Shown here: in pieces, positions 48,762 to 58,680 of the stretch
Position numbering within the stretch: the stretch's first letter is position 1
Layout: every line of letters begins with the position of its first letter
NCBI GenBank assembly: GCA_965212005.1
Contig: OZ243038.1
Span: 62,001-126,000 of the forward strand
DNA: 64,000 bases
DNA from: G965212005 sp965212005
GTDB taxonomy: Bacteria; Pseudomonadota; Gammaproteobacteria; Porifericomitales; Porifericomitaceae
Direction of reading: 5' to 3'
Translations under genes and position numbers: made by a program
Notes under the pieces: model-generated
Databases searched by the model: none
Told to the model about the DNA's origin: nothing
What the model saw: the letters and a program-made list of their open reading frames with translations, nothing else

Positions 48762-49484
48762 ATGAGCCAGGGCACCGGTCGCGGCGCAGCTGCGGAAGCT
48801 GCCGTGCCGGTTCCGGTCATCGCCGTCGATGGAGCCGGCGGGACCGGCAAAAGCGAGCTTTGCTCCCGGCTCGCCCATTGGCTGGACTGGCATTGCCTGG
48901 ACAGTGGCCTGTTGTACCGGGCCCTGGCGCTGCACAGTGCCCGCCGTGCGTTGCCGGCGAGCGCCGGGGACGAGTTGGCGCGCCTGGCCGAGGATATGGA
49001 ACTGCGCTTTGATGCGCTGCATCCCGGCGGCGTGTGGCTGCAAGGCAGTTGGGTCCAGGCAGAACTTCGCAGCGAAGAGTGTGCCGGTCGTGCCTCGCAG
49101 ATTGCGGCATTGCCCGAGGTGCGCCGGGCTTTGCTGGGTCGGCACCTGGCGTTTCGCCGTCCGCCGGGACTGGTGGCTGACGGCAGAGACGTCGGCACGG
49201 TGGTATTCCCCGATGCCGGGTTGAAGATATTTCTGCGCGCCACTCTTGCCGAACGCGCCCGCAGGAGGCATAAACAGTTGAAGGAATGGGAAGGATGTGC
49301 TAGCGTGAGTGAGCTTGCGGCGGAGATTTCCCGCCGGGATGAGCGTGACGCGGAACGGCAGGTTGCCCCCCTTGCGCCGGCACCCGGCGCAGTGATTATA
49401 GACAGCTCCGACGAGAGTGCGGAGCAGGTCTTTCGCCGAGTCGCGGCCCTGGTCGCGGATCGATTCGACATCCCGCCACTGTGA
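48762..49484 (+). CDS. cmk: Cytidylate kinase
   Basis: 240 residues. Phosphorylates CMP and dCMP. P-loop VIAVDGAGGTGKSEL at ~18 (most cytidylate kinases read DGPxGSGKGT, so the Ala-Gly and Ser-Glu variants are notable); LDSGLLYRALAL; LVADGRDVGTVVFPDAGLKI; and the lid with RARRRHKQLKEW and RRDERDAERQVAPL. The order aroA-cmk-rpsA is canonical. The 126 bp before it hold no gene. Confidence 0.93.
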   Translation: MSQGTGRGAAAEAAVPVPVIAVDGAGGTGKSELCSRLAHWLDWHCLDSGLLYRALALHSARRALPASAGDELARLAEDMELRFDALHPGGVWLQGSWVQAELRSEECAGRASQIAALPEVRRALLGRHLAFRRPPGLVADGRDVGTVVFPDAGLKIFLRATLAERARRRHKQLKEWEGCASVSELAAEISRRDERDAERQVAPLAPAPGAVIIDSSDESAEQVFRRVAALVADRFDIPPL

Positions 49485-49538
49485 CGACCGAACCGTCGTT
49501 GCGGCAGATATTGCTTTTGAAGGTCAGGTTGTGAGTAT

Positions 49539-51272
49539 ATGGACGATATGAGTGAAAAATTTGCGACGCTGTTTGAGCAGAGTCCGGCCATTCAGAATAT
49601 GCGCTCGGGAAGCATCGTCAGTGGAACAGTGGAGTCCGTATATGAAGACGTAGTCGTGGTGAACGCCGGGCTGAAATCGGAGGGCTTGATTCCGATCGGG
49701 CAGTTCCGTGACGAGCAGGGGAAACTGGAAGTGCAGGTCGGAGACGAAGTCGAGGTGGTCCTTGACGCGATTGAAAACGGCTTGGGAGAAACCCGCCTGT
49801 CCCGGGAAAAAGCGAAGTGGATGCGAGTCTGGGAGCACCTGCAGAAGGCTTACGATGACAAGGAAGCGGTGGAAGGCAAGATCATGGATCGGGTTAAGGG
49901 CGGCTTCATCGTGGATATACAGGGGGTGCGTGCGTTTTTGCCGGGTTCTTTGCTGGACATTAACGTAAGCCGGGATTTCTCCAGCTTGCAGGGCAAAAAA
50001 CTGGAGTTCAAGATTATCAACATCGATCCGCGGCACTACAACGTGGTAGTGTCCAGGCGTGCGGCTTTACCGGGCGCGGACGGGGCGCAGCAGAGGATAG
50101 AAGAGCTGGAAGAAGGCGCCGTAGTGACCGGAGTGGTAAAGAACATGACCGAGTACGGTGCTTTCCTGGATATTGGCGGGATCGATGGACTGCTGCACGT
50201 GACGGACATGTCCTGGAAACGGATCCGCAATCCCGCTGAGGTCGTCTCGGTCGGTGATGAGATGCAGGTAAAAATCCTCAAGTTTGACCGGACGCGTAAC
50301 CGCATTTCACTGGGACTCAAGCAGATGCGCGAGGATCCGTGGGTGAGCCTGATCGATCGCTATCCGAAGTCGAGCCGGTTCCAGGGGAAAGTCACTAACG
50401 TGGCGGATTACGGCTGCTTTGTTGAACTGGAAGAAGGAGTAGAGGGCCTGGTCCACGTTTCTGAAATGGACTGGACCCGCAAAAATCTGCACCCCCGCAA
50501 CCTGGTGGACATCGGCCAGACCGTGGAGGTGGAAGTGCTTGAGGTGGACAAGGAGCGGCGCCGTATTTCGCTCGGCATGAAGCAGTGTATTGAGAATCCG
50601 TGGCGCACGTTTGAACTCAGCCATGAGAAGGGAGACCGGGTCAGTGGCACTATCAAGGCATTGACCGATTTCGGTATTTTTGTTAGTATTGAAGACGGTA
50701 TTGACGGGCTGATTCACGTGTCCGATCTGTCCTGGACCGAAAATGGCGAAGAGGCGCTGAAAAAATTCGATAAGCAGCGCGGCGATTCGATCGAGGCCGT
50801 GTTGTTGAACGTGGACGTTGATCGCGAGCGCATTTCCCTGGGAATGAGGCAACTGCAGGAAGATCCTTTTGCTGCCTTTGTTGCAGACAACGTGAAGGGG
50901 AGCATGATTCGTGCTTCGGTGGAGAAGATTGAATCGAAGCAGGTAAAGGTTTCCCTGGCACCCGGCGTTTCTGGTTGGATCCGGGCCGCTGAGCTCTCGC
51001 TGGATCGGGAGGTGAGGGATGCCCGCGAAGAGAAGGACATCGCAGTGGGGCAGGAGTTGGATTTGAAGATTGCCAACATCGATCGCAAGAAACGGCTGAT
51101 CCACCTGTCTCTGAAAGCGGCACAGAGCCAGGAACAAGCCGCTGCAGTGAAAAAATACAGCCGAGAAAGTAGTGAAGAAAAACCCAAGAGCAGCAGTTTT
51201 AGCGCCCTGGTTCTGATCAAGGAGCACTTGAGCGGGAGAAAGAAGAGCCCTGAGAAGAAGAGCTCTGAGTGA
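49539..51272 (+). CDS. rpsA: 30S ribosomal protein S1
   Basis: 577 residues from ATG 49539; ATG 49548 (MSEKFATLFEQS) is an alternative that matches E. coli better but has a worse ribosome site. Six S1 domains are visible, the last four with clear motifs (YGAFLDIGGIDGLLHVTDMS near 205, YGCFVELEEGVEGLVHVSEM, FGIFVSIEDGIDGLIHVSDL). Recruits mRNA to the ribosome. The C-terminus is Lys/Ser-rich (GRKKSPEKKSSE). ihfB follows after 239 bp without a gene. Confidence 0.97.
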   Translation: MDDMSEKFATLFEQSPAIQNMRSGSIVSGTVESVYEDVVVVNAGLKSEGLIPIGQFRDEQGKLEVQVGDEVEVVLDAIENGLGETRLSREKAKWMRVWEHLQKAYDDKEAVEGKIMDRVKGGFIVDIQGVRAFLPGSLLDINVSRDFSSLQGKKLEFKIINIDPRHYNVVVSRRAALPGADGAQQRIEELEEGAVVTGVVKNMTEYGAFLDIGGIDGLLHVTDMSWKRIRNPAEVVSVGDEMQVKILKFDRTRNRISLGLKQMREDPWVSLIDRYPKSSRFQGKVTNVADYGCFVELEEGVEGLVHVSEMDWTRKNLHPRNLVDIGQTVEVEVLEVDKERRRISLGMKQCIENPWRTFELSHEKGDRVSGTIKALTDFGIFVSIEDGIDGLIHVSDLSWTENGEEALKKFDKQRGDSIEAVLLNVDVDRERISLGMRQLQEDPFAAFVADNVKGSMIRASVEKIESKQVKVSLAPGVSGWIRAAELSLDREVRDAREEKDIAVGQELDLKIANIDRKKRLIHLSLKAAQSQEQAAAVKKYSRESSEEKPKSSSFSALVLIKEHLSGRKKSPEKKSSE

Positions 51273-51511
51273 CTGATGGATATGCGGGCGGCTCCAAGCC
51301 AGGCCGGAGACCGACAATGGATCGGGAGTTTACTCCTTCGATCATTTCCTGGTCGTGGAACCTGATAGTGTTCCCCGGCGCTGCGGGAAATTTATAGATT
51401 TATAGTCTTCTGAAGTCTGGGCATACCAGAGAGTGCGGTGTCGGCGTGCATTCTGTACAGCCGCCCGCAGAAACGTTTACAGTTCTGCTTTACGTAATAA
51501 CATAAGGGTCG

Positions 51512-51808
51512 ATGACGAAGTCGGAATTAATCGAGTCCCTGGCGCAGGAGCAGACGCAGTTGAGTCCGCGGGACATCGAGCTTGCCGTTCAGGCGATGCT
51601 GGAATGTATTACGCAATCCCTGGCCCAGGGGCGGCGTGTTGAAGTCCGCGGGTTTGGCAGCTTTTCACTGCATTACCGGTCTGCCCGGATCGGACGCAAT
51701 CCCAAGACCGGCGAATCGGTGTCGTTGCCCGCTAAACACGTGCCGTATTTCAAGCCGAGCAAACGGTTGCGTGAGCGGGTGGATCGGCCTGCGTCGAAGG
51801 AATCGTGA
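51512..51808 (+). CDS. ihfB: Integration host factor subunit beta
   Basis: 98 residues. DNA-bending protein that pairs with IHF-alpha. Starts MTKSELIESLAQEQTQLSPR; VEVRGFGSFSLHYRSARIGR and NPKTGESVSLPAKHVPYFKP carry the beta-arm with its intercalating proline (RNPKTG). AAGGGT ribosome site. The rpsA-ihfB-lapA-lapB order is standard. Confidence 0.97.
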   Translation: MTKSELIESLAQEQTQLSPRDIELAVQAMLECITQSLAQGRRVEVRGFGSFSLHYRSARIGRNPKTGESVSLPAKHVPYFKPSKRLRERVDRPASKES

Positions 51809-51947
51809 TCCGCCCCCGCGGTTCGCGCCACCTTGTTTCTCGTTGCCGCCGGGGCGGCGCTATCTTTCCGCGTGGTGCGGTCCTAGTGGTCGGGCGGCTG
51901 CACCCAGGCGGCGTGATGAGCGCGGCAGCGTCAGCCGGAGGCGGGTC

Positions 51948-52241
51948 ATGAGTCGCTTGTACCGCTGGTTCCGGCTGCTGCTGCTGGTTCCATTCATAGT
52001 GCTGATCCTGGTCTGGCACCGCCGTAATGAGGGCGTAGTGCCGATTGACTTCTTCTGGGACAGCGTGCAGTTGCCATTGTCGATTGCGCTGCTGCTGGCA
52101 CTTGTGGCGGGGGTGGGAAGCGGCCTGCTGGCCGGCGCCTGGAGCTCCTACCGGCTGCGCAGAAAAAACCGCCATTTGCAAAAGCGCATTGCTAAATTGG
52201 AGAAAATCCCGGTCGTTTCTTCCGGCAGGCCGCTGTCTTGA
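51948..52241 (+). CDS. lapA: Lipopolysaccharide assembly protein A
   Basis: 97 residues (DUF1049). Two membrane helices (LLLLVPFIVLILVW and LPLSIALLLALVAGVGSGLL) flank the conserved NEGVVPIDFFW segment; a basic C-terminal coil (YRLRRKNRHLQKRIAKLEK) follows. Works with LapB to regulate LpxC turnover. GGAGGCGGG precedes the ATG. Overlaps lapB by four bases. Confidence 0.92.
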   Translation: MSRLYRWFRLLLLVPFIVLILVWHRRNEGVVPIDFFWDSVQLPLSIALLLALVAGVGSGLLAGAWSSYRLRRKNRHLQKRIAKLEKIPVVSSGRPLS

Positions 52242-53425
52242 GCAGTTTTGCCTTTGATCTTTTTTGGCTGCTGCTGCCGGTAGCCGCAGGCTCCGGCTGG
52301 TGGGCCGCTCATCGCGGGCGGCATGGCTGGTTCTCCCGTGGCCGATCCAAAAGCTTTACCCCGGATTATTTTCGCGGCTTGGATTACGTGCTCACCGATC
52401 AGCCGGATCGGGCGATCGAGGTCTTCATTCGCACCTTGGAGACGGACTCGGAAGCGACCGAGAATTGCCTGATGCTGGGCAAGCTGTTTCGCCGCTGTGG
52501 CGAACTGGATCGGGCAATTCGGATCCATCAGAGCCTGCTGGCACGGCGTTCGCTGTATCCCGAGCAGCGCCTGGTGGTGCAGCAGGCGCTGGGCGAGGAT
52601 TACCTGCGCTCGGGGCTGCTGGACCGGGCGGAAAATTTGTTCAAAGAGATGATCGAAGTGCCGGGCAGGCACGTTCCCCAGGTACTGCAGAGCCTGCTGG
52701 ACATCTACCAGCAAGAGCATGAGTGGGAGAAGGCGATCCACTACGGTCATCGGCTGGCGCACTGTGCTGACAGCGGTATTGAACCGACCCTGGCGCATTT
52801 TTATTGTGAACAGGCAGAGGTGTACTACGGCATGGGACAGACGCAGTCGGCCCGGGAGTGCCTGCAACGAGCGTTGTCTATCGATAAACGCTGCGTGCGG
52901 GTCAACCTGATCCAGGCCCGCATCTTTAGCGAAAAAAACGAGTGGGAATCCGCGCTGAAAGCGTACCTGTGGGTGGAATCGCAGGATGCCGATTACTTGC
53001 CGGAGATCGCTGCGCCGCTGCTGGATTGTTATACCCGCCTGGGGCGGCGCGGCGAGTGCCGGGAATACTTGTTGGCCTCCTATAAACGCCATTCGCATCT
53101 CAGGCTGCTGGAATTGCTGGCCGGGTTGATTGCCGAAAGCGAAGACAAGGCCGCTGCCTTGCGCCTGCTGTCGTTGGAACTGAAGCAAAAACCCTCCGCC
53201 GCGGCGATGGAGTTGTTATTGGCCTATACCGCCACCGACGCAGAAGGGTCGGACGGGGAAGGTCTGCGGGTGTTGCGCGAGCTTGCCGCACGTCTCGCCG
53301 ACCAGGGCCGCGCTTATAAATGCGCCCGGTGCGGCTTTGTGATGGTCATGCTGCACTGGCGCTGTCTTGGATGCAAGCAATGGGGGACAATCAAGCCGCT
53401 GCTCCACGAGTCTGGAGCTGTGTGA
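52238..53425 (+). CDS. lapB: Lipopolysaccharide assembly protein B
   Basis: 395 residues from TTG 52238. An N-terminal membrane anchor (FAFDLFWLLLPVAAGSGWW) is followed by SFTPDYFRGLDYVLTDQPDR, about nine TPR helices pairs, and a C-terminal rubredoxin-like zinc/iron knuckle (YKCARCGFVM, WRCLGCKQWGTI). It is the adaptor that brings LpxC to FtsH in E. coli. Coupled to lapA (TTGA overlap) and to mfd (GTGA overlap). Confidence 0.95.
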   Translation: MSSFAFDLFWLLLPVAAGSGWWAAHRGRHGWFSRGRSKSFTPDYFRGLDYVLTDQPDRAIEVFIRTLETDSEATENCLMLGKLFRRCGELDRAIRIHQSLLARRSLYPEQRLVVQQALGEDYLRSGLLDRAENLFKEMIEVPGRHVPQVLQSLLDIYQQEHEWEKAIHYGHRLAHCADSGIEPTLAHFYCEQAEVYYGMGQTQSARECLQRALSIDKRCVRVNLIQARIFSEKNEWESALKAYLWVESQDADYLPEIAAPLLDCYTRLGRRGECREYLLASYKRHSHLRLLELLAGLIAESEDKAAALRLLSLELKQKPSAAAMELLLAYTATDAEGSDGEGLRVLRELAARLADQGRAYKCARCGFVMVMLHWRCLGCKQWGTIKPLLHESGAV

Positions 53426-56400
53426 GTCCGTCCCGGCGCATCGATTCGCTGCCGTCGCTGCCTGCGGGAGCAGGCGAGTGTCATCGCTGGGGGTGCCTGC
53501 ACGGCGGCGCCGCTTCGCTGGTGCTGGCCGAAGCGGCGCGGCGTCATGAGGCGCCGCTGCTGTTTATCAATGCCGGACCGCTGCAGGCGGAGCGCTCCCT
53601 GGAAGAGCTGCGATTTTTCCTGGGCGCCGACACCCGGCATTCCCTGCGTATATTCCCGGATCGGGAGACCTTGCCATACGAGCGTTTTTCCCCGAACCCG
53701 GACCTGGTCTCGGAACGCCTGGCGGTGCTGGATGGACTGGCGCAGTCGCGCAGAGGGATTTTGTTGACCCCGATCTCCACGTTGATGCACCGTCTGCCGC
53801 CTCGTGACTATATAGCCGCTTACAGCCTGTCTTTGCACTGCGGTCAGCGCCTGGATGCACAAGCCTTGCGGGCTCGCTTGCTGTCTTGCGGCTACCGCGT
53901 TGTTTCGCAGGTGATGGAGCGCGGCGAACTGGCGCAGCGCGGTTCCCTGGTCGACGTCTTTCCGATGGGCGCCGACCATCCATGCCGGATCGAATTGTGC
54001 GACGAGGTGATCGAGACGCTGCGTTTGTTCGATACCGAGTCACAGCGCACGTTGCGCCGCGTGCAGTCGTTCCGGCTGCTGCCGGCGTCGGAGACGCCGC
54101 TGGACGACGTACACCGTGCCCGCTTTCAATCTGCCTGGCCCTCGTTCTTCACCGATGACCCGGAGTTCTCCGCCCTGTACCGGAACGTTTGCTCGGGAGA
54201 GGCGCCGGGCGGCATCGAGTATTACCTGCCGCTGTTTCATGAAAGCACCTGCAGCCTGTTGGACTACTTGCCGGAGGATAGCCTGGTCGTGATCGAGGAA
54301 TCGGCCTGGAGCGAGGCGGAAGCTTTCGAGCAGCAGGTGCAACAGCGTTACCAGCAGCTTGCCCGGCAGGAAACGGATCCGTTGTTGCCGCCGGAGCAGC
54401 TTTTTTTCTCTCCCCAACAGTTGTGTGCCGGGTTGCAGCGCTTTGCCCGGGCGGAAATGTACACGGGCCGGCAGGAGACCGGGAAGCAGGCGTGGAACTT
54501 TGATTCTCAAGTACCCTTGCAGCTTCCGGTTCAGCGCCGCGGCGAGCAGGCACCGAGTCCGCTGGGTTGTTTCCTGCGCGAGTTTTCAGGCCGCGTGCTG
54601 TTGTCTGTGGAAAGCGAAGGGATCGCGCAGACGCTGTTGGAAATGCTTGGCCGGGAACGCTGGCAGCCGCGGCGTTACTCGCGGTGGCAGGATTTCCTGG
54701 TGGACGAGGCGGCGCTGGGTCTTGCCGTCGCTCCGCTGGACCGGGGGTTGCATCTCGCCGGTGCGGGCATTGTGCTGCTGTCTGAACCGCAGTTGTTCGG
54801 TGAACGGGTGCGCCAGCGCCGCCGCCGCGGTAGGCGCCGGCGCAGTCCCGAAGAAATTATCCGCGATTTGACCGAGCTCTCCGTTGGTTTGCCGGTCGTG
54901 CACGAACGTTATGGAGTCGGGCGTTACCGTGGCCTGGTGTGCCTGGAGTCAAATGGCGTGCCCGGTGAATTCCTGTTGATAGAGTACGCCGAGTCCGACC
55001 GGCTTTACGTGCCGGTAACGGCACTGGAGCAGATCAGCCGCTACACGGGTTCCGCCCCCGAGCAGGCGCCCTGGCATCGCCTGGGCGGGAAACATTGGGA
55101 GCGGGCGCGCCGGCGCGCCGCGCGCCAGGTTCGGGACACGGCTGCCGAGTTGCTGGAATTGCAGGCGCGCCGGGCGGTGCGAAAAGTGGACCCTTGTACG
55201 CTGTACGCGGATCGTTACCAACGCTTCTGCCAGGGCTTCCGTTTCGAGGAGACGCCAGGCCAGCAGGAGGCGATACAGGCGGTGCTGGATGATCTGTGTG
55301 CACCGCGACCGATGGATCGGCTGGTCTGTGGGGATTCCGGTTTCGGCAAGACGGAAGTCGCCATGCGAGCCGCTTTTGTCACCGTGGACAGTGACCGGCA
55401 GGTGATGCTGCTGGCTCCGACCACTTTGCTGGTACAGCAGCATTTCCGCAATTTCCAGGACCGCTTTGCCGAATGGCCGGTGCGGATTGCCTGCCTGTCC
55501 CGGTTCCGCGCCGGCCGTGAGCGCGAGCGGGTGCTGCAGGATCTGGAAAGTGGCCGAATCGACATTGTGATCGGTACCCACGCGCTGTTGCAACGTGCCG
55601 TGCATTTTCAGCGCCTGGGACTGGCAATCATTGATGAAGAGCATCGCTTCGGCGTGCGGCAAAAGGAGCGTTTGAAGGAATTGCGCGCCCAGGTGGACAC
55701 GCTTGCACTGACGGCCACGCCGATCCCTCGTACCCTGAGCATGGCTTTTTCCGGGCTGCGGGATCTGTCAGTGATCTCTACGCCGCCGGCGCGCCGCCTT
55801 CCCGTGCGCTCGTTTATTCATGAATGGGACGATGAATTGCTGCGTGAGGCACTGGCGCGCGAGTTGCGGCGCGGAGGCCAGGTGTATTTTGTTCATAACC
55901 GCGTCCGCTCCATTGAGGAGGCGGCGCAGCGCCTGCGGCGACTGCTGCCGGACGTTGAAATGCGCGTTGCCCATGGCCAGATGAACGAGGCGGAATTGGA
56001 ACGGATCATGACGGATTTTTACCATCGCCGCTTTCATCTTTTGATCTGCACCACGATCATCGAGAACGGCATCGATCTGCCGAATGCGAACACCATCATT
56101 ATTGACCGGGCCGATCGGTTTGGCCTGGCGCAGTTATACCAGTTGCGCGGTCGGGTAGGGCGTTCTCATCACCATGCCTACGCCTACCTGCTGATCCCGC
56201 CGCGCAAGGTGTTAAAGCAGGAAGCTTTGAGCCGGCTGGAAGCCATTGAGTCCCTGGATACACTCGGCATCGGATTCACGCTGGCCACGCATGACCTGGA
56301 GATCCGCGGAGCAGGGAACCTGCTGGGAGAAGAGCAAAGCGGCCACGTCGAGCAGATCGGCTATGGGTTGTACATGGACATGCTGCGCCGTGCGGTGGAG

Positions 56401-56895
56401 GATCTGCGCTGCGGGCGCCAGCCCGAGTTGGATCGACCGTTGGACCACGGCGTCGAGATTGATTTGAGCCTGCCGCTGTTATTGCCGCCCGACTACGTCT
56501 CTGACGTGCATGCCCGGCTGGTGTTGTATAAGCGCATTTCCTGTGCCGACGGCGCGACCGCGTTGACGGAACTGCGCGAAGAACTGATCGATCGCTTCGG
56601 CGCGCTGCCGCCCCCGGCGGCAGACCTGCTGCGCGTTAGTGAGCTGAAGCAAAAAGCGGTACGCCTGGGCCTGCGCCGCGCCGTCGTCAACGAGCGGGGA
56701 GGATTGCTGTATTTTTCCTCCAGCACGCCGCTCGATCCGGGCCGGGTGCTGCACCTGGTGCAGGAGCAGCCGCAGACTTATCGCCTGTTGTCCGGCGATC
56801 GGTTGCGCATCTGCGTGGAAAATTGCCGTCCGCCGGACCGCATTCGCCTGTTGTCCGGCGTCATGGATGCATTGCTGACTCGGGACGCAGCCTGA
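53422..56895 (+). CDS. mfd: Transcription-repair coupling factor
   Basis: 1157 residues from GTG 53422, which overlaps the lapB stop. Removes stalled RNA polymerase and recruits UvrA. UvrB-homology region with GCLHGGAASLVLAEAA near 20; RNA polymerase-interacting domain (VHERYGVGRYRGLV) near 493; translocase motif I GDSGFGKTEVAMRAAF (usually GDVGFGKT), motif II IIDEEHRFGVRQKE, TATPIPRTLSMA, and TRG-type QLYQLRGRVGRSHHHAYAYL. Length near the usual 1150. Only the Val-to-Ser change in motif I is unusual. Confidence 0.97.
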   Translation: MSPSRRIDSLPSLPAGAGECHRWGCLHGGAASLVLAEAARRHEAPLLFINAGPLQAERSLEELRFFLGADTRHSLRIFPDRETLPYERFSPNPDLVSERLAVLDGLAQSRRGILLTPISTLMHRLPPRDYIAAYSLSLHCGQRLDAQALRARLLSCGYRVVSQVMERGELAQRGSLVDVFPMGADHPCRIELCDEVIETLRLFDTESQRTLRRVQSFRLLPASETPLDDVHRARFQSAWPSFFTDDPEFSALYRNVCSGEAPGGIEYYLPLFHESTCSLLDYLPEDSLVVIEESAWSEAEAFEQQVQQRYQQLARQETDPLLPPEQLFFSPQQLCAGLQRFARAEMYTGRQETGKQAWNFDSQVPLQLPVQRRGEQAPSPLGCFLREFSGRVLLSVESEGIAQTLLEMLGRERWQPRRYSRWQDFLVDEAALGLAVAPLDRGLHLAGAGIVLLSEPQLFGERVRQRRRRGRRRRSPEEIIRDLTELSVGLPVVHERYGVGRYRGLVCLESNGVPGEFLLIEYAESDRLYVPVTALEQISRYTGSAPEQAPWHRLGGKHWERARRRAARQVRDTAAELLELQARRAVRKVDPCTLYADRYQRFCQGFRFEETPGQQEAIQAVLDDLCAPRPMDRLVCGDSGFGKTEVAMRAAFVTVDSDRQVMLLAPTTLLVQQHFRNFQDRFAEWPVRIACLSRFRAGRERERVLQDLESGRIDIVIGTHALLQRAVHFQRLGLAIIDEEHRFGVRQKERLKELRAQVDTLALTATPIPRTLSMAFSGLRDLSVISTPPARRLPVRSFIHEWDDELLREALARELRRGGQVYFVHNRVRSIEEAAQRLRRLLPDVEMRVAHGQMNEAELERIMTDFYHRRFHLLICTTIIENGIDLPNANTIIIDRADRFGLAQLYQLRGRVGRSHHHAYAYLLIPPRKVLKQEALSRLEAIESLDTLGIGFTLATHDLEIRGAGNLLGEEQSGHVEQIGYGLYMDMLRRAVEDLRCGRQPELDRPLDHGVEIDLSLPLLLPPDYVSDVHARLVLYKRISCADGATALTELREELIDRFGALPPPAADLLRVSELKQKAVRLGLRRAVVNERGGLLYFSSSTPLDPGRVLHLVQEQPQTYRLLSGDRLRICVENCRPPDRIRLLSGVMDALLTRDAA

Positions 56896-56896
56896 T

Positions 56897-57526
56897 ATGC
56901 GCGCCGTGCGCTGGATGAGTTTGCTTGTTGTCCTGTGCCTGCCTTTGCCCGGTGCGCGGGCGCAACAGGAATACTTCCAGGCGGAGCTGATCCTGTTCCA
57001 GCACCTGTTCCGGCGAGCGGATGGAGAATTGCTGCGTACGGGTACAGAGGAACTGGACTTGAACGCGATTGACCTGTACGCGCCGTCATTGACGCAGACC
57101 GGCGGCGGAGCAACGCCGCCGGCACCGGACGGTTACGCGTTACTGCCCGCGGGCGAGCATCTGCTGCAGGGAGTATGGGTTGCCCTGGGCCGGTCGGCCG
57201 AATACCGTCCGCTGCTGCATTTGGCCTGGCAACAGCCGGCTCGCCGTAGCGCCAGGCCGGTATTGCTGCGGGGCGCGGTCCCTTGTCCGGCGCAGACGGA
57301 CCGCCCGCTGTTGCAAGGCACCGTTCGGTTACAGGGGCGGAATCAGCCTTCGGTCAAATTGGAACTCGATTATCGTCCCTGTACGCAATCGGAACCCGGT
57401 GCCGCGCCGGCGCCACTGGTGCGCCTGATCCAGCAGCAGCGCATTCGTCCCGGTCGTTTGTATTACCTGGATCACCCGCTGCTCGGAGTGCTGCTGAAAA
57501 TCAGCCGTCCGAATACTGCCGGTTGA
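56897..57526 (+). CDS. CsiV-like exported protein (PF10972)
   Basis: 209 residues. Signal peptide MSLLVVLCLPLPGARAQ. The mature start EYFQAELILFQHLFRR, the central EYRPLLHLAWQQPARR and the end RIRPGRLYYLDHPLLGVLLK fit the CsiV family, periplasmic peptidoglycan-binding proteins needed with LpoA for D-amino-acid tolerance in Vibrio. Placement directly after mfd (one base apart) is also typical. The 57527-57822 interval after it is GC-rich with no gene I can support. Confidence 0.8.
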   Translation: MRAVRWMSLLVVLCLPLPGARAQQEYFQAELILFQHLFRRADGELLRTGTEELDLNAIDLYAPSLTQTGGGATPPAPDGYALLPAGEHLLQGVWVALGRSAEYRPLLHLAWQQPARRSARPVLLRGAVPCPAQTDRPLLQGTVRLQGRNQPSVKLELDYRPCTQSEPGAAPAPLVRLIQQQRIRPGRLYYLDHPLLGVLLKISRPNTAG

Positions 57527-57822
57527 TCGGCACTGCCGGTAGCTATCGGATCGGGCTTAGTGTCGCCGGTGCCTGGAGCAGGCCGCCTCGCGCGGCTATG
57601 GTCTGGGCCGTGAAAACATCGGGCGCTCGACCGGCCCGGGCCTACGGCTATGGGCGCGGGTAACGGCGCCCAGCCGCCTCTTTGCCGGCGGCCCTGGCAG
57701 GCCCCGCTGACTCTCAGCGCCCGGCCTGCGCTGCCCGTCCTCCCTGTGCTTTGAGCCGGCGGCCCCGGCCTGCTGCGTTAGCCTGGGCCGGCATTGGCAG
57801 GGGTGCTGCGCCGCCCGGCCTG

Positions 57823-58635
57823 TTACCCGCGCCCGGTCCGGTCGCGGCTTTGCCACCGGGTGCGCCCGGCCAGCCATAATTTTCGCAGCGGCGTCAGCGC
57901 GGTGCCTTGCCGCAGCAGTTGACAGCCTTCTTGTTCGATCTCTTTGCAGGTTTCGCTGGCCAGCCGGGCCATGATCAGGCAGACGGACTGCCGGGAGCGG
58001 TCCGCTTGCGGGAAATCTGGCTCGATCTGCTGCAGGCCGGCGCGTACATACCGCAGTTGTGCCTGCAGCCGTGGCAGCCGCTCCGCCTCCGGACAGTCGT
58101 CCGGCACGCTTTTTAGCGGGTAGTGCCGCAGTTGCTGCAGGCATCCCAGCAGGCAGCCGAGGCGCTCGGCACAGTCGCCGGTCTGCTCCGCCTCGAAGCC
58201 GCATACTTCTGCCGTCCAGCGCCATAATGCGCCACTGCAGTAGCGTTGTTGCTCAACCAGGGCCGGCGCGTCAGCCGCTGCCGGTGCTTGCCCGCACTGT
58301 TGCTCCCAGGCGCGGGTCCAGGCGCTGAAACGCTCGCGCAGTGCCGCTGCCGCCGGCGGCTGTGCCTCGTGCAGGGAGTTGATTTCGAGGAGAATCGGAT
58401 GATGGGATGGCTCGGGGGCGAACGGGTTCAACTGCTGCTTCCACCACTGCAGCCGGAGCCGGGCAATGCCGGGGTCTGGGCTGTGCAGCGCCCGTTCCAG
58501 TTCGATGGCACCGGCGTGAGCGGCGTACAAAGGGCGTCGCAACTGCGGTGCCAGGAACAGGCTTGCATAGTGCAGGTCGGAGCCGTCGGGCGCGGCCTGC
58601 TGCTGACAAAAACGGGCCGCGCCGGTTACTGCCAT
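57823..58635 (-). CDS. Squalene/phytoene synthase-like protein
   Basis: 270 residues of the PF00494 superfamily: DLHYASLFLAPQLRRPLYAA at the start and DPGIARLRLQWWKQQL. The second Asp-rich catalytic segment is poorly preserved (SVPDDCPEAERLPRL is in roughly the right place) and the first aspartate motif is not obvious. It is therefore closer to the NDUFAF6-like branch linked to complex I assembly than to true squalene synthases. Function uncertain. Confidence 0.65.
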   Translation of the reverse strand: MAVTGAARFCQQQAAPDGSDLHYASLFLAPQLRRPLYAAHAGAIELERALHSPDPGIARLRLQWWKQQLNPFAPEPSHHPILLEINSLHEAQPPAAAALRERFSAWTRAWEQQCGQAPAAADAPALVEQQRYCSGALWRWTAEVCGFEAEQTGDCAERLGCLLGCLQQLRHYPLKSVPDDCPEAERLPRLQAQLRYVRAGLQQIEPDFPQADRSRQSVCLIMARLASETCKEIEQEGCQLLRQGTALTPLRKLWLAGRTRWQSRDRTGRG

Positions 58636-58680
58636 CGGGGATGAAGCGCAAACCGCGGGGCCGGGCGCTCAGGTATAGGC

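Noticed and set aside
57527..57822. Small GC-rich frames between csiV and the squalene-synthase-like gene
   Set aside because: High GC keeps frames open; composition is Arg/Pro/Ala-rich noise with no motif or start signal.
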